Assembly: GCA_004296865.1 (NCBI GenBank)
Contig: SCVQ01000261.1
Span: 1 to 5,845 of the forward strand
DNA from: Nitrospirota bacterium
GTDB lineage: Bacteria > Nitrospirota > Nitrospiria > Nitrospirales > Nitrospiraceae
Direction of reading: 5' to 3'
Length of the DNA stretch: 5,845 bases
The notes below the pieces were generated by a model, which saw only the letters and a list, made by a program, of their open reading frames with translations, was not told the DNA's origin and did not search any database. Of this stretch, positions 1-5,227 are shown one piece after another (position 1 is the first letter of the stretch; the number at the start of each line of letters is the position of its first letter). The translations under genes were made by a program, and so were the position numbers.

Positions 1-122
1 GTGGCCACGTCCGAGGAGACCGGAAAGATGTTGGTCGCCTGGGCATACGACCACGCCGGCACCGCCAGCGCCATCGTCAGGCCCAACACCCCCAGCGACA
101 CCTTCTGAAAGACCCTGTCCAT
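1..122 (-). CDS. Secreted/membrane small protein, candidate major coat protein (partial)
   Basis: The ATG at 122 is preceded by an excellent ribosome-binding site, AAGGAGGT, six to seven bases upstream. Forty codons are visible before the left edge cuts the gene. The N-terminus is a clear Sec signal peptide: a charged start (MDRVFQK), a hydrophobic core at residues 8-23 and a cleavage region around residues 25-29 (SYAQA), after which the mature part begins TNIFPVSSDVA. Filamentous-phage major coat proteins are made with such signal peptides and expressed strongly, so the position in the structural block and the strong ribosome-binding site fit pVIII. The membrane helix and basic C-terminus that would prove it lie outside the window. 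It could instead be another exported phage protein. It comes after the Zot gene, whereas in M13-like phages the coat gene precedes the adsorption gene. Confidence 0.6.
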   Translation of the reverse strand, partial: MDRVFQKVSLGVLGLTMALAVPAWSYAQATNIFPVSSDVA

Positions 123-161
123 ACCGCACCTCCTTGGTAACGGTGGATTCGCCCACCTGCG

Positions 162-206
162 CTCCTGGGTATCTCCAGGAGAAGGCCCTCCGCGTTAGTG
201 CGGAGG
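162..206 (-). other. Two tandem hairpins before the putative coat gene
   Basis: Two perfect 7-bp inverted repeats, each with a 6-base loop, lie back to back: CCTCCGC/GCGGAGG at 187-193 and 200-206, and CTCCTGG/CCAGGAG at 162-168 and 175-181. The first spans the stop codon of the 35-aa gene. Neither is followed by a T-run in the minus-strand direction, so they do not look like standard intrinsic terminators. Being just upstream of a gene with a very strong ribosome-binding site, they might limit read-through, block 3' decay or mark an RNA processing point. That role is inferred only. Confidence 0.5.
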
Positions 207-302
207 AGGCATCAGCAGCTTGGTAATCAGCCCGACCGTGAACCCGCCGAGCCAGAAGATGGCCGTGTAAAAGGCCAAGGCATTAATCGCTGCTTGGTCC
301 AT
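195..302 (-). CDS. 35-aa single-span membrane protein, minor coat-like
   Basis: This is a very small ORF with one hydrophobic segment (about residues 8-29, including LAFYTAIFWLGGFTVGLI) followed by a short tail KLLMPPPH. The ATG at 302 is chosen because GAAGGAG lies six bases upstream. A longer in-frame version starting at 380 would add a stretch that only shadows the Zot gene. Its first 20 bases overlap the 3' end of the Zot gene. Size and topology match the pVII/pIX class of minor virion proteins (about 30 residues, no signal peptide), but such peptides are too short for a reliable family call. It could also be an assembly partner of Zot. Confidence 0.6.
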   Translation of the reverse strand: MDQAAINALAFYTAIFWLGGFTVGLITKLLMPPPH

Positions 303-1305
303 AGACCACTCCTTCGCCGAGGAGCCGGGGAAAGCCGGTGCCTCGGGCTTCTGAGACGGTGAGGCCATAGCGCCCGGCAATCTCCGTCGCGGTCAGGGCC
401 TCACCCGTGGACAACACATACCGCCACACCTGCTTGCTTGGATCGTCCTCTTCCACGGCAAACGTCCCCACGACACGCACGACCGGCTGAGCGGGCGTGG
501 CGGGAGTCGGAGGCGCCGGGCTCGTGAGTGAGCCGGGGAGCTGAAAGCCCGGTGACAGAGCAGGGGAGGCGGGCTTAGCAGGACTGGCCAGTCCTGCTGG
601 CGTAGGGCCTGGGCCTCCGGCAGAGCCCAGGCTGGTCCAGGGCTTCCACAGCATGATGGCGAGGACAAAGAGGCTGGCCGCGATCCCTAACACCACTCGG
701 GCCGACTTGAACACATGATGCGCCCGCTTTTCTTCTCGAATCGCCGCCAGCGCATAGCTGGAATAGTAGGCATAGATCGTCGGCTGGTACTTCACTGGGA
801 ACTTGCGGATCAACTGCAGCCGGTCATCGTCCGGGTTGCCCCGGACTCGAGCCTGGGCGTGGCGTTGGAGGCCAAAGACCGCCAGGCGCTTAAACTCAAT
901 CGTGGATTCCACCAGACGGGTGACGCCGGAGGACATCTGCTTGTAGTCCTGGCAGCACAGCAGCACGTCCACGCCGTAATGGCGGTGGGTCTCCAGCCAG
1001 CGGAGCAGGCGCTTATCCACACGCTCTAAGGACCGAAAGACGGTTTGGGCTTCGTCGATCATGACCAAGGACTGAGGCTCGACCGTCTCATGCATCGTCA
1101 GCACGTCCAGCGGGTCCTTCCAGACCGTAATCTGCTGCTCCAGCTCGGCTTGAGCCATACCTGTAAACCGGGCGAGCCGGTCCAGATAGATGCCGTCCAC
1201 GTAGATGTAGATGCGGCGTCCCGCTCTCACCGCCGGAAGAAACTTATCGGCGACAGCGTAGTAGCTCTTGCCGGAACCGGGCACGCCTTCAAAGAGTTCA
1301 ATCAT
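283..1305 (-). CDS. zot: Zot/pI-like filamentous phage assembly ATPase
   Basis: This 340-aa protein matches the Zot/pI family, inner-membrane ATPases that drive extrusion of filamentous phage. The N-terminal P-loop is GVPGSGKS (residues 7-14), the Walker B strand is VMIDEAQ (81-87), and a cytoplasmic NTPase domain extends to about residue 200. One membrane helix follows at about 204-220 (VVLGIAASLFVLAIMLW). A Pro/Ala/Ser-rich linker (about 226-275) leads to a small C-terminal domain (about 276-340), expected to be periplasmic in this family. The start at 1305 is supported by GAGGA about seven bases upstream and by an ATGA overlap with the preceding 28-aa gene; the longer frame from 1392 has a non-coding-looking extension. 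It is the best diagnostic gene of the prophage. 'Zot' is a family name and does not imply toxin activity. Confidence 0.95.
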   Translation of the reverse strand: MIELFEGVPGSGKSYYAVADKFLPAVRAGRRIYIYVDGIYLDRLARFTGMAQAELEQQITVWKDPLDVLTMHETVEPQSLVMIDEAQTVFRSLERVDKRLLRWLETHRHYGVDVLLCCQDYKQMSSGVTRLVESTIEFKRLAVFGLQRHAQARVRGNPDDDRLQLIRKFPVKYQPTIYAYYSSYALAAIREEKRAHHVFKSARVVLGIAASLFVLAIMLWKPWTSLGSAGGPGPTPAGLASPAKPASPALSPGFQLPGSLTSPAPPTPATPAQPVVRVVGTFAVEEDDPSKQVWRYVLSTGEALTATEIAGRYGLTVSEARGTGFPRLLGEGVVYGPSSD

Positions 1306-1388
1306 GACCGATTCCTCGGCATCGCCAACACCACCAGCACCAGCATGATTGCTTCCAACAGATAGAACGTGGCGAGGAGCGAATCCAT
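1302..1388 (-). CDS. 28-aa single-span membrane peptide, pVII/pIX-like
   Basis: The peptide starts MDSLLATFYLLEAIM, continues through a Leu/Val-rich segment to about residue 23 and ends in a short basic tail (MPRNRS). Its ATG at 1388 has GGAGG six bases upstream (1395-1399). Its stop overlaps the Zot start as ATGA, so the two genes should be translationally coupled. It starts 13 bases after the stop of the 100-aa gene. A one-helix peptide of this length in an inovirus structural operon is most simply a minor coat protein of the pVII/pIX kind. The alternative is a short leader whose translation only opens the Zot start site. Confidence 0.6.
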   Translation of the reverse strand: MDSLLATFYLLEAIMLVLVVLAMPRNRS

Positions 1389-1401
1389 ACACGGCCTCCG
1401 C

Positions 1402-1704
1402 TTAGGACGGGTCTGGTGTAGACCGCGCAGCCTTGGCTTCAGCCCTGGCCGCACCCGTCAGATTTTCTCCGCAATCCACCAGCACCTGGGCGGCTTCAGG
1501 CAGCGTGGCATACAGGAGGGTCTCCAGTCCTTCAGCGGTCAGAAAGGCGGAGACCGGCCCATAGGCCCACAACACCACCGCCCCGAGCGGTTGCCCGGTG
1601 TGCGGATCGCCCCAGACACTGCGATGCACGGCTCCGTCCACGCCATCCGGCGGCAACGGCATGCCCGCCAGCAGTTGTTCAAGGATGTGCTTCGTCTTAT
1701 TCAT
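1402..1704 (-). CDS. Unrecognised 100-aa phage protein
   Basis: I do not recognise this protein. It begins MNKTKHILEQLLAGMPLPPD and has no signal peptide or convincing membrane helix. The middle is moderately hydrophobic (LGAVVLWAYGPVSAFL), and an Ala/Arg/Lys-rich tail ends in STPDPS, which suggests a small soluble cytoplasmic protein. The start at 1704 is chosen because it overlaps the stop of the pVI-like gene as TGATG, with a G-rich stretch just upstream. An in-frame ATG at 1716 lacks a ribosome-binding site. It lies between virion genes, where known filamentous phages usually carry no soluble gene, so it may be an accessory assembly or host-interaction factor. No function can be assigned. 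Confidence 0.75.
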   Translation of the reverse strand: MNKTKHILEQLLAGMPLPPDGVDGAVHRSVWGDPHTGQPLGAVVLWAYGPVSAFLTAEGLETLLYATLPEAAQVLVDCGENLTGAARAEAKAARSTPDPS

Positions 1705-1988
1705 CAGGACCCCCATCGGACAAAGGGAATGGTTTGTAAGGTAAAGCGCGTCACCATCGCCCCGGCGATAATCGCCAGGGCCTGACTCATGCCGGTCGCC
1801 CCCAGGACCCAGGCGTATTGATCCGGGATGACCGGCAGCGTGAGGCCTGCCGTCCCTAAACCGGCAATGGTGCTGTCAGCCACGCCCAGGAGCGAATCCC
1901 AGGCCCCCAAGTAGAGGTCCTGGAGCGAGAAGAAGAAGTCTTGGAGCCAGCAGTAGATGAGATTGAGAATGCCTGCCGCGGCATCCAT
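1704..1988 (-). CDS. pVI-like minor coat / inner-membrane protein
   Basis: This 94-aa protein directly follows the adsorption protein gene and precedes Zot, the position of gene VI in filamentous phages. Hydrophobic stretches are visible at about residues 5-22 (AGILNLIYCWLQDFFFSL), around 36-50, and at about 64-80 (MSQALAIIAGAMVTRFTL), ending TIPFVRWGS. The C-terminal segment with an Arg next to the last helix resembles pVI/DUF2523-type virion proteins, which cap the infecting end with pIII. The ATG at 1988 follows GGGAGGGG and sits one base after the upstream stop (TAA-C-ATG). The assignment rests mostly on gene order and topology. M13 pVI is slightly longer at 112 aa. Confidence 0.7.
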   Translation of the reverse strand: MDAAAGILNLIYCWLQDFFFSLQDLYLGAWDSLLGVADSTIAGLGTAGLTLPVIPDQYAWVLGATGMSQALAIIAGAMVTRFTLQTIPFVRWGS

Positions 1989-1989
1989 G

Positions 1990-3219
1990 TTACGCCCCTC
2001 CCACAAAGATGATGCGATAGGCCGCCAGCGACGCAATGGCGATCACCAGCGTCCGTAAGGCCGTGAAGAACCAAGCCCATTGGTTGAAGTCCACGTGTTG
2101 AGTCCCAAAGAAGGTGCTCGGGAGATCCACCACCGGCAAGGTGGTCGGCCACGTCAGATTCTTGAGCAGATTCACCGCCCCAATGAGGCCGGAACTGTTC
2201 CACGTCGCTTGATGTTGGGCTAAAACGGTCCCCATCGTGCGTGACTCATGGCCACCCGGAGCGGAACAACTGGTCGAAGCCGTCGTCGATTTCTGGTCGG
2301 TCTTTGAGCCGTCCGGGTTCGTGGTTGTGGTGGTGGTCGTCGTGGATTGCTGCGTTTGTTGCTGCGTGTTCGTGGCCCCTGATGGCGGCGGCACATTGTC
2401 GGCAATCTTGATGTCCGAGGGGCCGACTTGAGAAGTCGGCTTGACCGTCGTCGGCATGTCCGTAGGAGAGACCGGCACCACCTGAACATTGGATGCCGAA
2501 TCAGGAACTGGATTGTTGGCCCCGAGCGGACGGCTGTTCGACTCGATCGAATTGGTATCCCCGGAGGGCAACCCGCCGATGTAGGTCGCGATCTGCGGTT
2601 GAGTCGCGGGAGTGGGCGTCCCCTGAGAGGGCGGGTTGACCGTAGACGTGGACGCCTGAGAAAGCGCCCACCCGCCAGCAGGGACGCCGGTTTGCGGCGC
2701 ATAACACGCCAACGTCCAGCCCGAAGGGATGCCGGTCGGCACAGGCGCCCCACACGAAAACTGTGCCGCGACCCACCCGCCCAAGCTGGCATACCGCGTG
2801 CCGCTCGTCACGATCACCGTCTGGACCTCACGACCACTGACCGGTACATAGGTGGGAATCGTCCACGCGCCAGGGATCGCCGCCGCCGCCTGGATCGCAC
2901 TCAACGTTGAAGCCGGGTAGTACGTCTGATACAGCGCCACCCCGGCCAGCACGCCCAGCGCCGCCCATCCGACCGGACCCGTCACGGCCCGGATCGCAAG
3001 AGACGCCGGAGACGACGCCGCCGCCGCCGTACTGACCGCCGAGGCCACCGAGGCGCGAGAAGCCGCTTGATAGGCAATCCACTCGGCTTGGGCCACCACG
3101 CGGGAGTAAGCTTGAGGTGAAACGAGCGCCAGGGCTTGCTTCGGCCAGAGACAGAACATGACCAGAAGCAGCCAGGTCAGGCCCAAGTAGGATGTCAGCG
3201 CACAGGCGGCACGGATCAT
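1990..3219 (-). CDS. Adsorption protein, pIII/TspB-type, signal peptide and C-terminal anchor
   Basis: This 409-aa exported protein has a signal peptide at residues 1-31 (core LGLTWLLLVMFCLW, cleavage after QALA). An Ala/Ser-rich region (about 50-78) and a second hydrophobic segment at about 82-98 follow. A globular part (about 120-190) contains C156 and C172, which could form a disulfide. A long Pro/Ser/Thr-rich linker (190-320) includes TQQQTQQ and eight consecutive Thr at 293-300. The C-terminal domain ends in a membrane anchor at about 384-406 (LRTLVIAIASLAAYRIIFVG). Signal, low-complexity linker and C-terminal anchor form the layout of pIII-type attachment proteins, and the Thr-rich linker recalls TspB-like proteins. 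The host receptor is unknown. The start at 3219 overlaps the 24-aa gene as ATGA; the frame is open to 3321, but that extension lacks coding character. Confidence 0.85.
   Translation of the reverse strand: MIRAACALTSYLGLTWLLLVMFCLWPKQALALVSPQAYSRVVAQAEWIAYQAASRASVASAVSTAAAASSPASLAIRAVTGPVGWAALGVLAGVALYQTYYPASTLSAIQAAAAIPGAWTIPTYVPVSGREVQTVIVTSGTRYASLGGWVAAQFSCGAPVPTGIPSGWTLACYAPQTGVPAGGWALSQASTSTVNPPSQGTPTPATQPQIATYIGGLPSGDTNSIESNSRPLGANNPVPDSASNVQVVPVSPTDMPTTVKPTSQVGPSDIKIADNVPPPSGATNTQQQTQQSTTTTTTTTNPDGSKTDQKSTTASTSCSAPGGHESRTMGTVLAQHQATWNSSGLIGAVNLLKNLTWPTTLPVVDLPSTFFGTQHVDFNQWAWFFTALRTLVIAIASLAAYRIIFVGGA
2320..2343 (-). repeat. ACN triplet run encoding eight threonines
   Basis: This is a run of eight ACN codons inside the adsorption gene, read on the plus strand as a GGT/CGT-rich tract. 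It lies in the flexible linker of the encoded protein, where length changes are usually tolerated. Confidence 0.8.
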
Positions 3220-3290
3220 AGACGCCCCGCTACGAGACCGGAGAGGAAGGCCAGAAGTAGGACCGTCGTGACCATCAGGGTGGGGTCCAT
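3216..3290 (-). CDS. 24-aa membrane peptide upstream of the adsorption gene
   Basis: This tiny ORF begins MDPTLMVTTVLLLAFLSGL and ends with a short basic tail (VAGRL). Almost the whole peptide is one hydrophobic helix. The ATG at 3290 follows GGGAGG about nine bases upstream. Its stop overlaps the next start as ATGA, which argues that it is really translated and coupled to the adsorption gene. Its place between the ssDNA-binding protein and the adsorption protein is where M13 carries genes VII and IX. It is short even for that class (32-33 aa in M13), so a coupling leader peptide is an alternative. Confidence 0.55.
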   Translation of the reverse strand: MDPTLMVTTVLLLAFLSGLVAGRL

Positions 3291-3310
3291 CTGGCCTTCC
3301 CTCCCGGCGA

Positions 3311-3328
3311 GGCCCCACCAACGGGGCC
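3311..3328 (-). other. G+C-rich hairpin between replication and virion genes
   Basis: A perfect 6-bp stem (GGCCCC/GGGGCC) with a 6-base loop sits in the 54-bp gap between the ssDNA-binding protein stop and the 24-aa gene start. No T-run follows on the minus strand, so it is at most a weak attenuator or an RNA processing or stability element separating the early replication genes from the virion genes. Confidence 0.4.
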
Positions 3329-3344
3329 CCGCCGTCTCCGATCG

Positions 3345-3602
3345 TTACGCCGCTTCCACGGCCACGAGGTCAAAGAAGGTCATCCCCAGCTTGGGCACCG
3401 GCCGCACTTCCACCGTGACCTTCACCGCCTTCTGCTTGAGCGCCTGGCAGGTCTGGACCAGTCCGGCGGACCCGTCCGGGATGCCCACCTTCATCGTGCC
3501 TGGCTCCTGGCCCTCCAGGTACAGATCCACGCTGCGGAACAGGCGCTCCTTGCCCTGCCGCTCGCTGTACCCCAACAGAATCCCTTCGCCGTAAAGCTTC
3601 AC
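3345..3602 (-). CDS. Small ssDNA-binding protein, pV-like (putative)
   Basis: This 85-aa protein starts at a GTG (3602) with a near-ideal ribosome-binding site, AGGAGG at 3609-3614, six bases upstream. No ATG in this frame has comparable support. It begins MKLYGEGILLGYSERQGKE (GTG read as Met) and ends PKLGMTFFDLVAVEAA. Alternating hydrophobic and polar stretches without a membrane helix or Cys motifs suggest an all-beta, OB-fold-like protein. Length (M13 pV has 87 aa) and position, downstream of the replication initiator and upstream of virion genes, match the ssDNA-binding protein that coats phage DNA before packaging. I cannot show homology by eye, so the function is inferred from context. 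Confidence 0.7.
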   Translation of the reverse strand: MKLYGEGILLGYSERQGKERLFRSVDLYLEGQEPGTMKVGIPDGSAGLVQTCQALKQKAVKVTVEVRPVPKLGMTFFDLVAVEAA

Positions 3603-3810
3603 GAGACACCTCCTCTGTGAGTGAGAGCATGGTCGCCACTTGTGAGCCGCACATGTCGCGGGCGACCGTAACGACATGCTTGGAACAGGTCCACACCGAC
3701 GCAAAACACCGCAGACAGATCAACAACATCGTGCGGGCATGGCCACACTCGATACATCCCGGCTGGTTCACCTCGGTCCATGGCTCGACACGCATGCAGC
3801 GCCATCGCAT
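3370..3810 (-). CDS. Small zinc-ribbon-like protein; C-terminal extent uncertain
   Basis: The start at 3810 overlaps the replication initiator stop as TGATG and has GGGAG eight bases upstream. The first ~68 residues look real: C19-x2-C22 (GCIECGH) and C32-x2-C35 (ICLRC) form a typical zinc-ribbon pair, followed by C42 and H45, and third codon positions are G+C-rich. There is no stop until 3370, so the frame runs out of phase through most of the ssDNA-binding protein gene. That tail (residues about 70-146, rich in Gly, Arg and Ala) looks like a shadow reading. The true product may end early by frameshift or processing. An alternative frame, 3599-3805, overlaps the next start as GTGA but has poorer codon bias and no clear motif. 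A nucleic-acid-binding or regulatory role is a guess. Confidence 0.5.
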   Translation of the reverse strand: MRWRCMRVEPWTEVNQPGCIECGHARTMLLICLRCFASVWTCSKHVVTVARDMCGSQVATMLSLTEEVSREALRRRDSVGVQRAAGQGAPVPQRGSVPGGPGARHDEGGHPGRVRRTGPDLPGAQAEGGEGHGGSAAGAQAGDDLL

Positions 3811-4766
3811 CAGTGATCTCCCTGGTCCGTCTGGCTCCGGCCCCGCTTGAGCATCCACTCCAGCCCTTCCTCCGTCATCCAATGCGTCCCGCCGCAGCTG
3901 GGACAAGTGGGGGGATCAAGGTCCGCCTCTTCGGTGGATTCCACGCCCCGGAGGACGCCGTAGGAGCGGATTCGGCGCTTGCCTTCGAGGAACTGATAAA
4001 GTTCCACGACGCGCGGCCCGGACAGCTTCTTGAGATCCGACATGTACTTGATGACTTCCGTCACCGCGTCTCTGGCGCCGCCCGCCGCACAGACGAACAC
4101 CGAGCCCTCGCCCACGAGCTTGCGCCAGGCCGCACGCAGGTGCTCAAACACCAGGTAGGGCCCCAGGTAGAGCATGTGAGCGTGCACGTTGCCGTGACGG
4201 GGACCGAACTCCAGCCCACAGACCGCGCCGGTCACACAGGCCTTCTTGCCCAGCTCGCGCTTGGCCTCATGCCACCGCCGCCCGTCGGCATCCCGCCAGA
4301 GAAACCCCTTCCACAGACGCGGCAAGGCCCGTGTAATCCGGTCCACGGACTCCTGATACCGCTCGGCGGTCCTCACCGTCAGCGTCACTTCCTTCGCCCG
4401 GATCTCCCCGGTGACCGGATACGCCTTCATCAACGTGACCACCCGCGCCCGAATCCGTTTGGCCTGACGCCCCGAACAATCCGGGCAGACCCGCGTTTCG
4501 CACCACCGCGCCACGGTCCGTCCACCTCCGCAGTTGGCACAGGACAGCTTGCAAGAGGTCTTGCAACGCTGAAACCGTTCGGCGGTCTTGGCGTTGCCGG
4601 CGTTCAGCAAGGCCCAATACACCGACTGCCGCCATGCCTCGTTGGACAGACGGAACGGGGGCGAGACGACGAGGTCTGGGACCGAATTAGTTGTAGTCTT
4701 CAGAATCTGAGCACAAGCCGGATCGGGCGGCTCCTCCGGCTGGCTGACGGGCGGCACGTCGCTCAT
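3810..4766 (-). CDS. Rolling-circle replication initiator, HUH endonuclease (Rep_1/pC194-like)
   Basis: This 318-aa protein should nick the phage double-strand origin and start rolling-circle synthesis. The metal-binding HUH motif is VHAHM (H195, H197). The catalytic motif is EVIKY (E237, K240, Y241), the E-x-x-K-Y arrangement of the pC194/pUB110 plasmid Rep family, in which Tyr attacks DNA and Glu releases it. A Cys-rich N-terminal part (C68, C72, C76, C79, C89 and CPDC at 94-97, followed by basic residues) also matches that family and probably binds zinc. A further ribbon (CPSCGGTH, 288-295) sits near the C-terminus. The gene overlaps the upstream HTH gene by ATGA and the downstream gene by TGATG. 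It resembles plasmid Rep proteins more than M13 pII. Confidence 0.9.
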   Translation of the reverse strand: MSDVPPVSQPEEPPDPACAQILKTTTNSVPDLVVSPPFRLSNEAWRQSVYWALLNAGNAKTAERFQRCKTSCKLSCANCGGGRTVARWCETRVCPDCSGRQAKRIRARVVTLMKAYPVTGEIRAKEVTLTVRTAERYQESVDRITRALPRLWKGFLWRDADGRRWHEAKRELGKKACVTGAVCGLEFGPRHGNVHAHMLYLGPYLVFEHLRAAWRKLVGEGSVFVCAAGGARDAVTEVIKYMSDLKKLSGPRVVELYQFLEGKRRIRSYGVLRGVESTEEADLDPPTCPSCGGTHWMTEEGLEWMLKRGRSQTDQGDH

Positions 4767-5053
4767 GGCTGCCTCCGTGACGGGGTAGCCTTCGGCGGAC
4801 GGACTGGCCGACGGTCCCCTGCCTCCGGGCCGGTGCGCGGTCGGCTGTCGCCGATCCGCGCGCCGCCCGGTCCCACCGCCGTCCGCTCAGTCGCGGCCCG
4901 ATGGCGCATCGCCTTCCGGACACTCTCCAAATCAAAGCGCGTGATCCGCCCGATCCGTTCTCCGGGAATCTGTCCCTTGCGATAGGCGCGCCAGACCGTC
5001 ATGGCATTCACGCCGAGTTCGCCCGCCAGCTCTTTGCCCGACATCAACGACAT
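4763..5053 (-). CDS. Small HTH (excisionase/MerR-like) DNA-binding protein
   Basis: This 96-aa protein is the first gene of the leftward operon. Residues 5-48 form a winged-HTH of the excisionase/HTH_17 type: SGKELAGELGVNAMTVWRAY is the helix-turn-helix and GQIPGERIGRITRF is the wing. The remainder is a Pro/Arg/Gly-rich basic tail (about 53-96) without visible fold. The ATG at 5053 has AGGAGGGG just upstream, and its stop overlaps the Rep start as ATGA. In filamentous phages such proteins may regulate early transcription or act as accessory proteins to the initiator at the origin. No integrase is present for it to serve as a classical excisionase. Confidence 0.85.
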   Translation of the reverse strand: MSLMSGKELAGELGVNAMTVWRAYRKGQIPGERIGRITRFDLESVRKAMRHRAATERTAVGPGGARIGDSRPRTGPEAGDRRPVRPPKATPSRRQP

Positions 5054-5093
5054 AGGCCCCTCCTAGATGGTGGTAGTGCCTGCGATGAGTGCC

Positions 5094-5123
5094 ACTATAT
5101 CTAGTTGGGTGTAAAAAGAGCAA
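5094..5123 (-). promoter_or_regulatory. Likely leftward promoter of the phage operon
   Basis: Read on the minus strand, TTGCTC (5118-5123) is followed after 18 bases by TATAGT (5094-5099), a reasonable sigma-70-type pair with a start point near 5087. This leaves a leader of about 30 bases that ends in the ribosome-binding site of the HTH gene. The -35 element abuts the tandem repeats at 5125-5164, so a protein bound there could block or recruit RNA polymerase. Confidence 0.55.
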
Positions 5124-5124
5124 G

Positions 5125-5164
5125 TAGACTTAAATAGACTCTGATATACTTAAATAGACTCTCT
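5125..5164. repeat. Two tandem 20-bp repeats made of 10-bp units, likely operator
   Basis: TAGACTTAAATAGACTCTGA (5125-5144) is directly followed by TATACTTAAATAGACTCTCT (5145-5164), identical at 18 of 20 positions. Each copy contains two TAGACT-like hexamers ten bases apart, giving four hexamers, one per helical turn, over 40 bp. The block lies between two divergent regulator genes and touches the -35 of the leftward promoter. Regularly phased hexamers on one helix face are typical of operators bound cooperatively by ribbon-helix-helix dimers, and the divergent gene encodes such a protein. An iteron role in replication is the alternative. Confidence 0.8.
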
Positions 5165-5188
5165 TGACACGAACCCAGCGTTTTGAGC

Positions 5189-5218
5189 TTGCGCAGGGCC
5201 AGCCCGATCCTGTATCGT
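5189..5218 (+). promoter_or_regulatory. Weak candidate promoter for the rightward repressor gene
   Basis: TTGCGC (5189-5194) and TATCGT (5213-5218) are 18 bases apart and would start transcription about three bases before the ATG at 5228. A perfect TTGACA at 5164-5169 at the end of the repeats has no good -10 partner at 16-18 bases. Both readings are tentative. Confidence 0.3.
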
Positions 5219-5227
5219 AACGGCACG

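Noticed and set aside
283..1392. A longer Zot start at 1392
   Set aside because: The extra 29 residues overlap the 28-aa gene in another phase, and the P-loop normally sits within the first ten or so residues, as it does from the ATG at 1305.
2220..2792. A 190-codon Arg/Pro-rich frame on the minus strand inside the adsorption gene
   Set aside because: Its Arg/Pro/Ser bias mirrors the Thr/Ser/Pro-rich linker read out of phase. It has no start signal or motif.
3067..3072. TTGATA resembling the core of the pC194/pUB110 nick site
   Set aside because: Only the short core matches, without the flanking bases or a hairpin, and it lies inside the adsorption gene. The origin may be outside the window.
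3599..3805. Alternative 68-aa frame between the Rep gene and the ssDNA-binding gene, ending with a GTGA overlap
   Set aside because: The overlap is attractive, but third-position G+C is lower, the ribosome-binding site is about 13 bases from the start, and no motif is visible. The zinc-ribbon frame from 3810 is better supported.
3780..4985. A 401-codon open frame on the plus strand across the Rep and HTH genes
   Set aside because: It is antisense to two genes with strong motifs, has no domain pattern or good start signal, and is rich in Arg, Pro and His as expected of a shadow frame in G+C-rich DNA.
5125..5164. A dif-like XerCD site, as used by many integrating filamentous phages
   Set aside because: The arms are direct repeats rather than the partly inverted dif arms. 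Only the TTAAAT part resembles the XerD half, and there is no 6-bp spacer arrangement.
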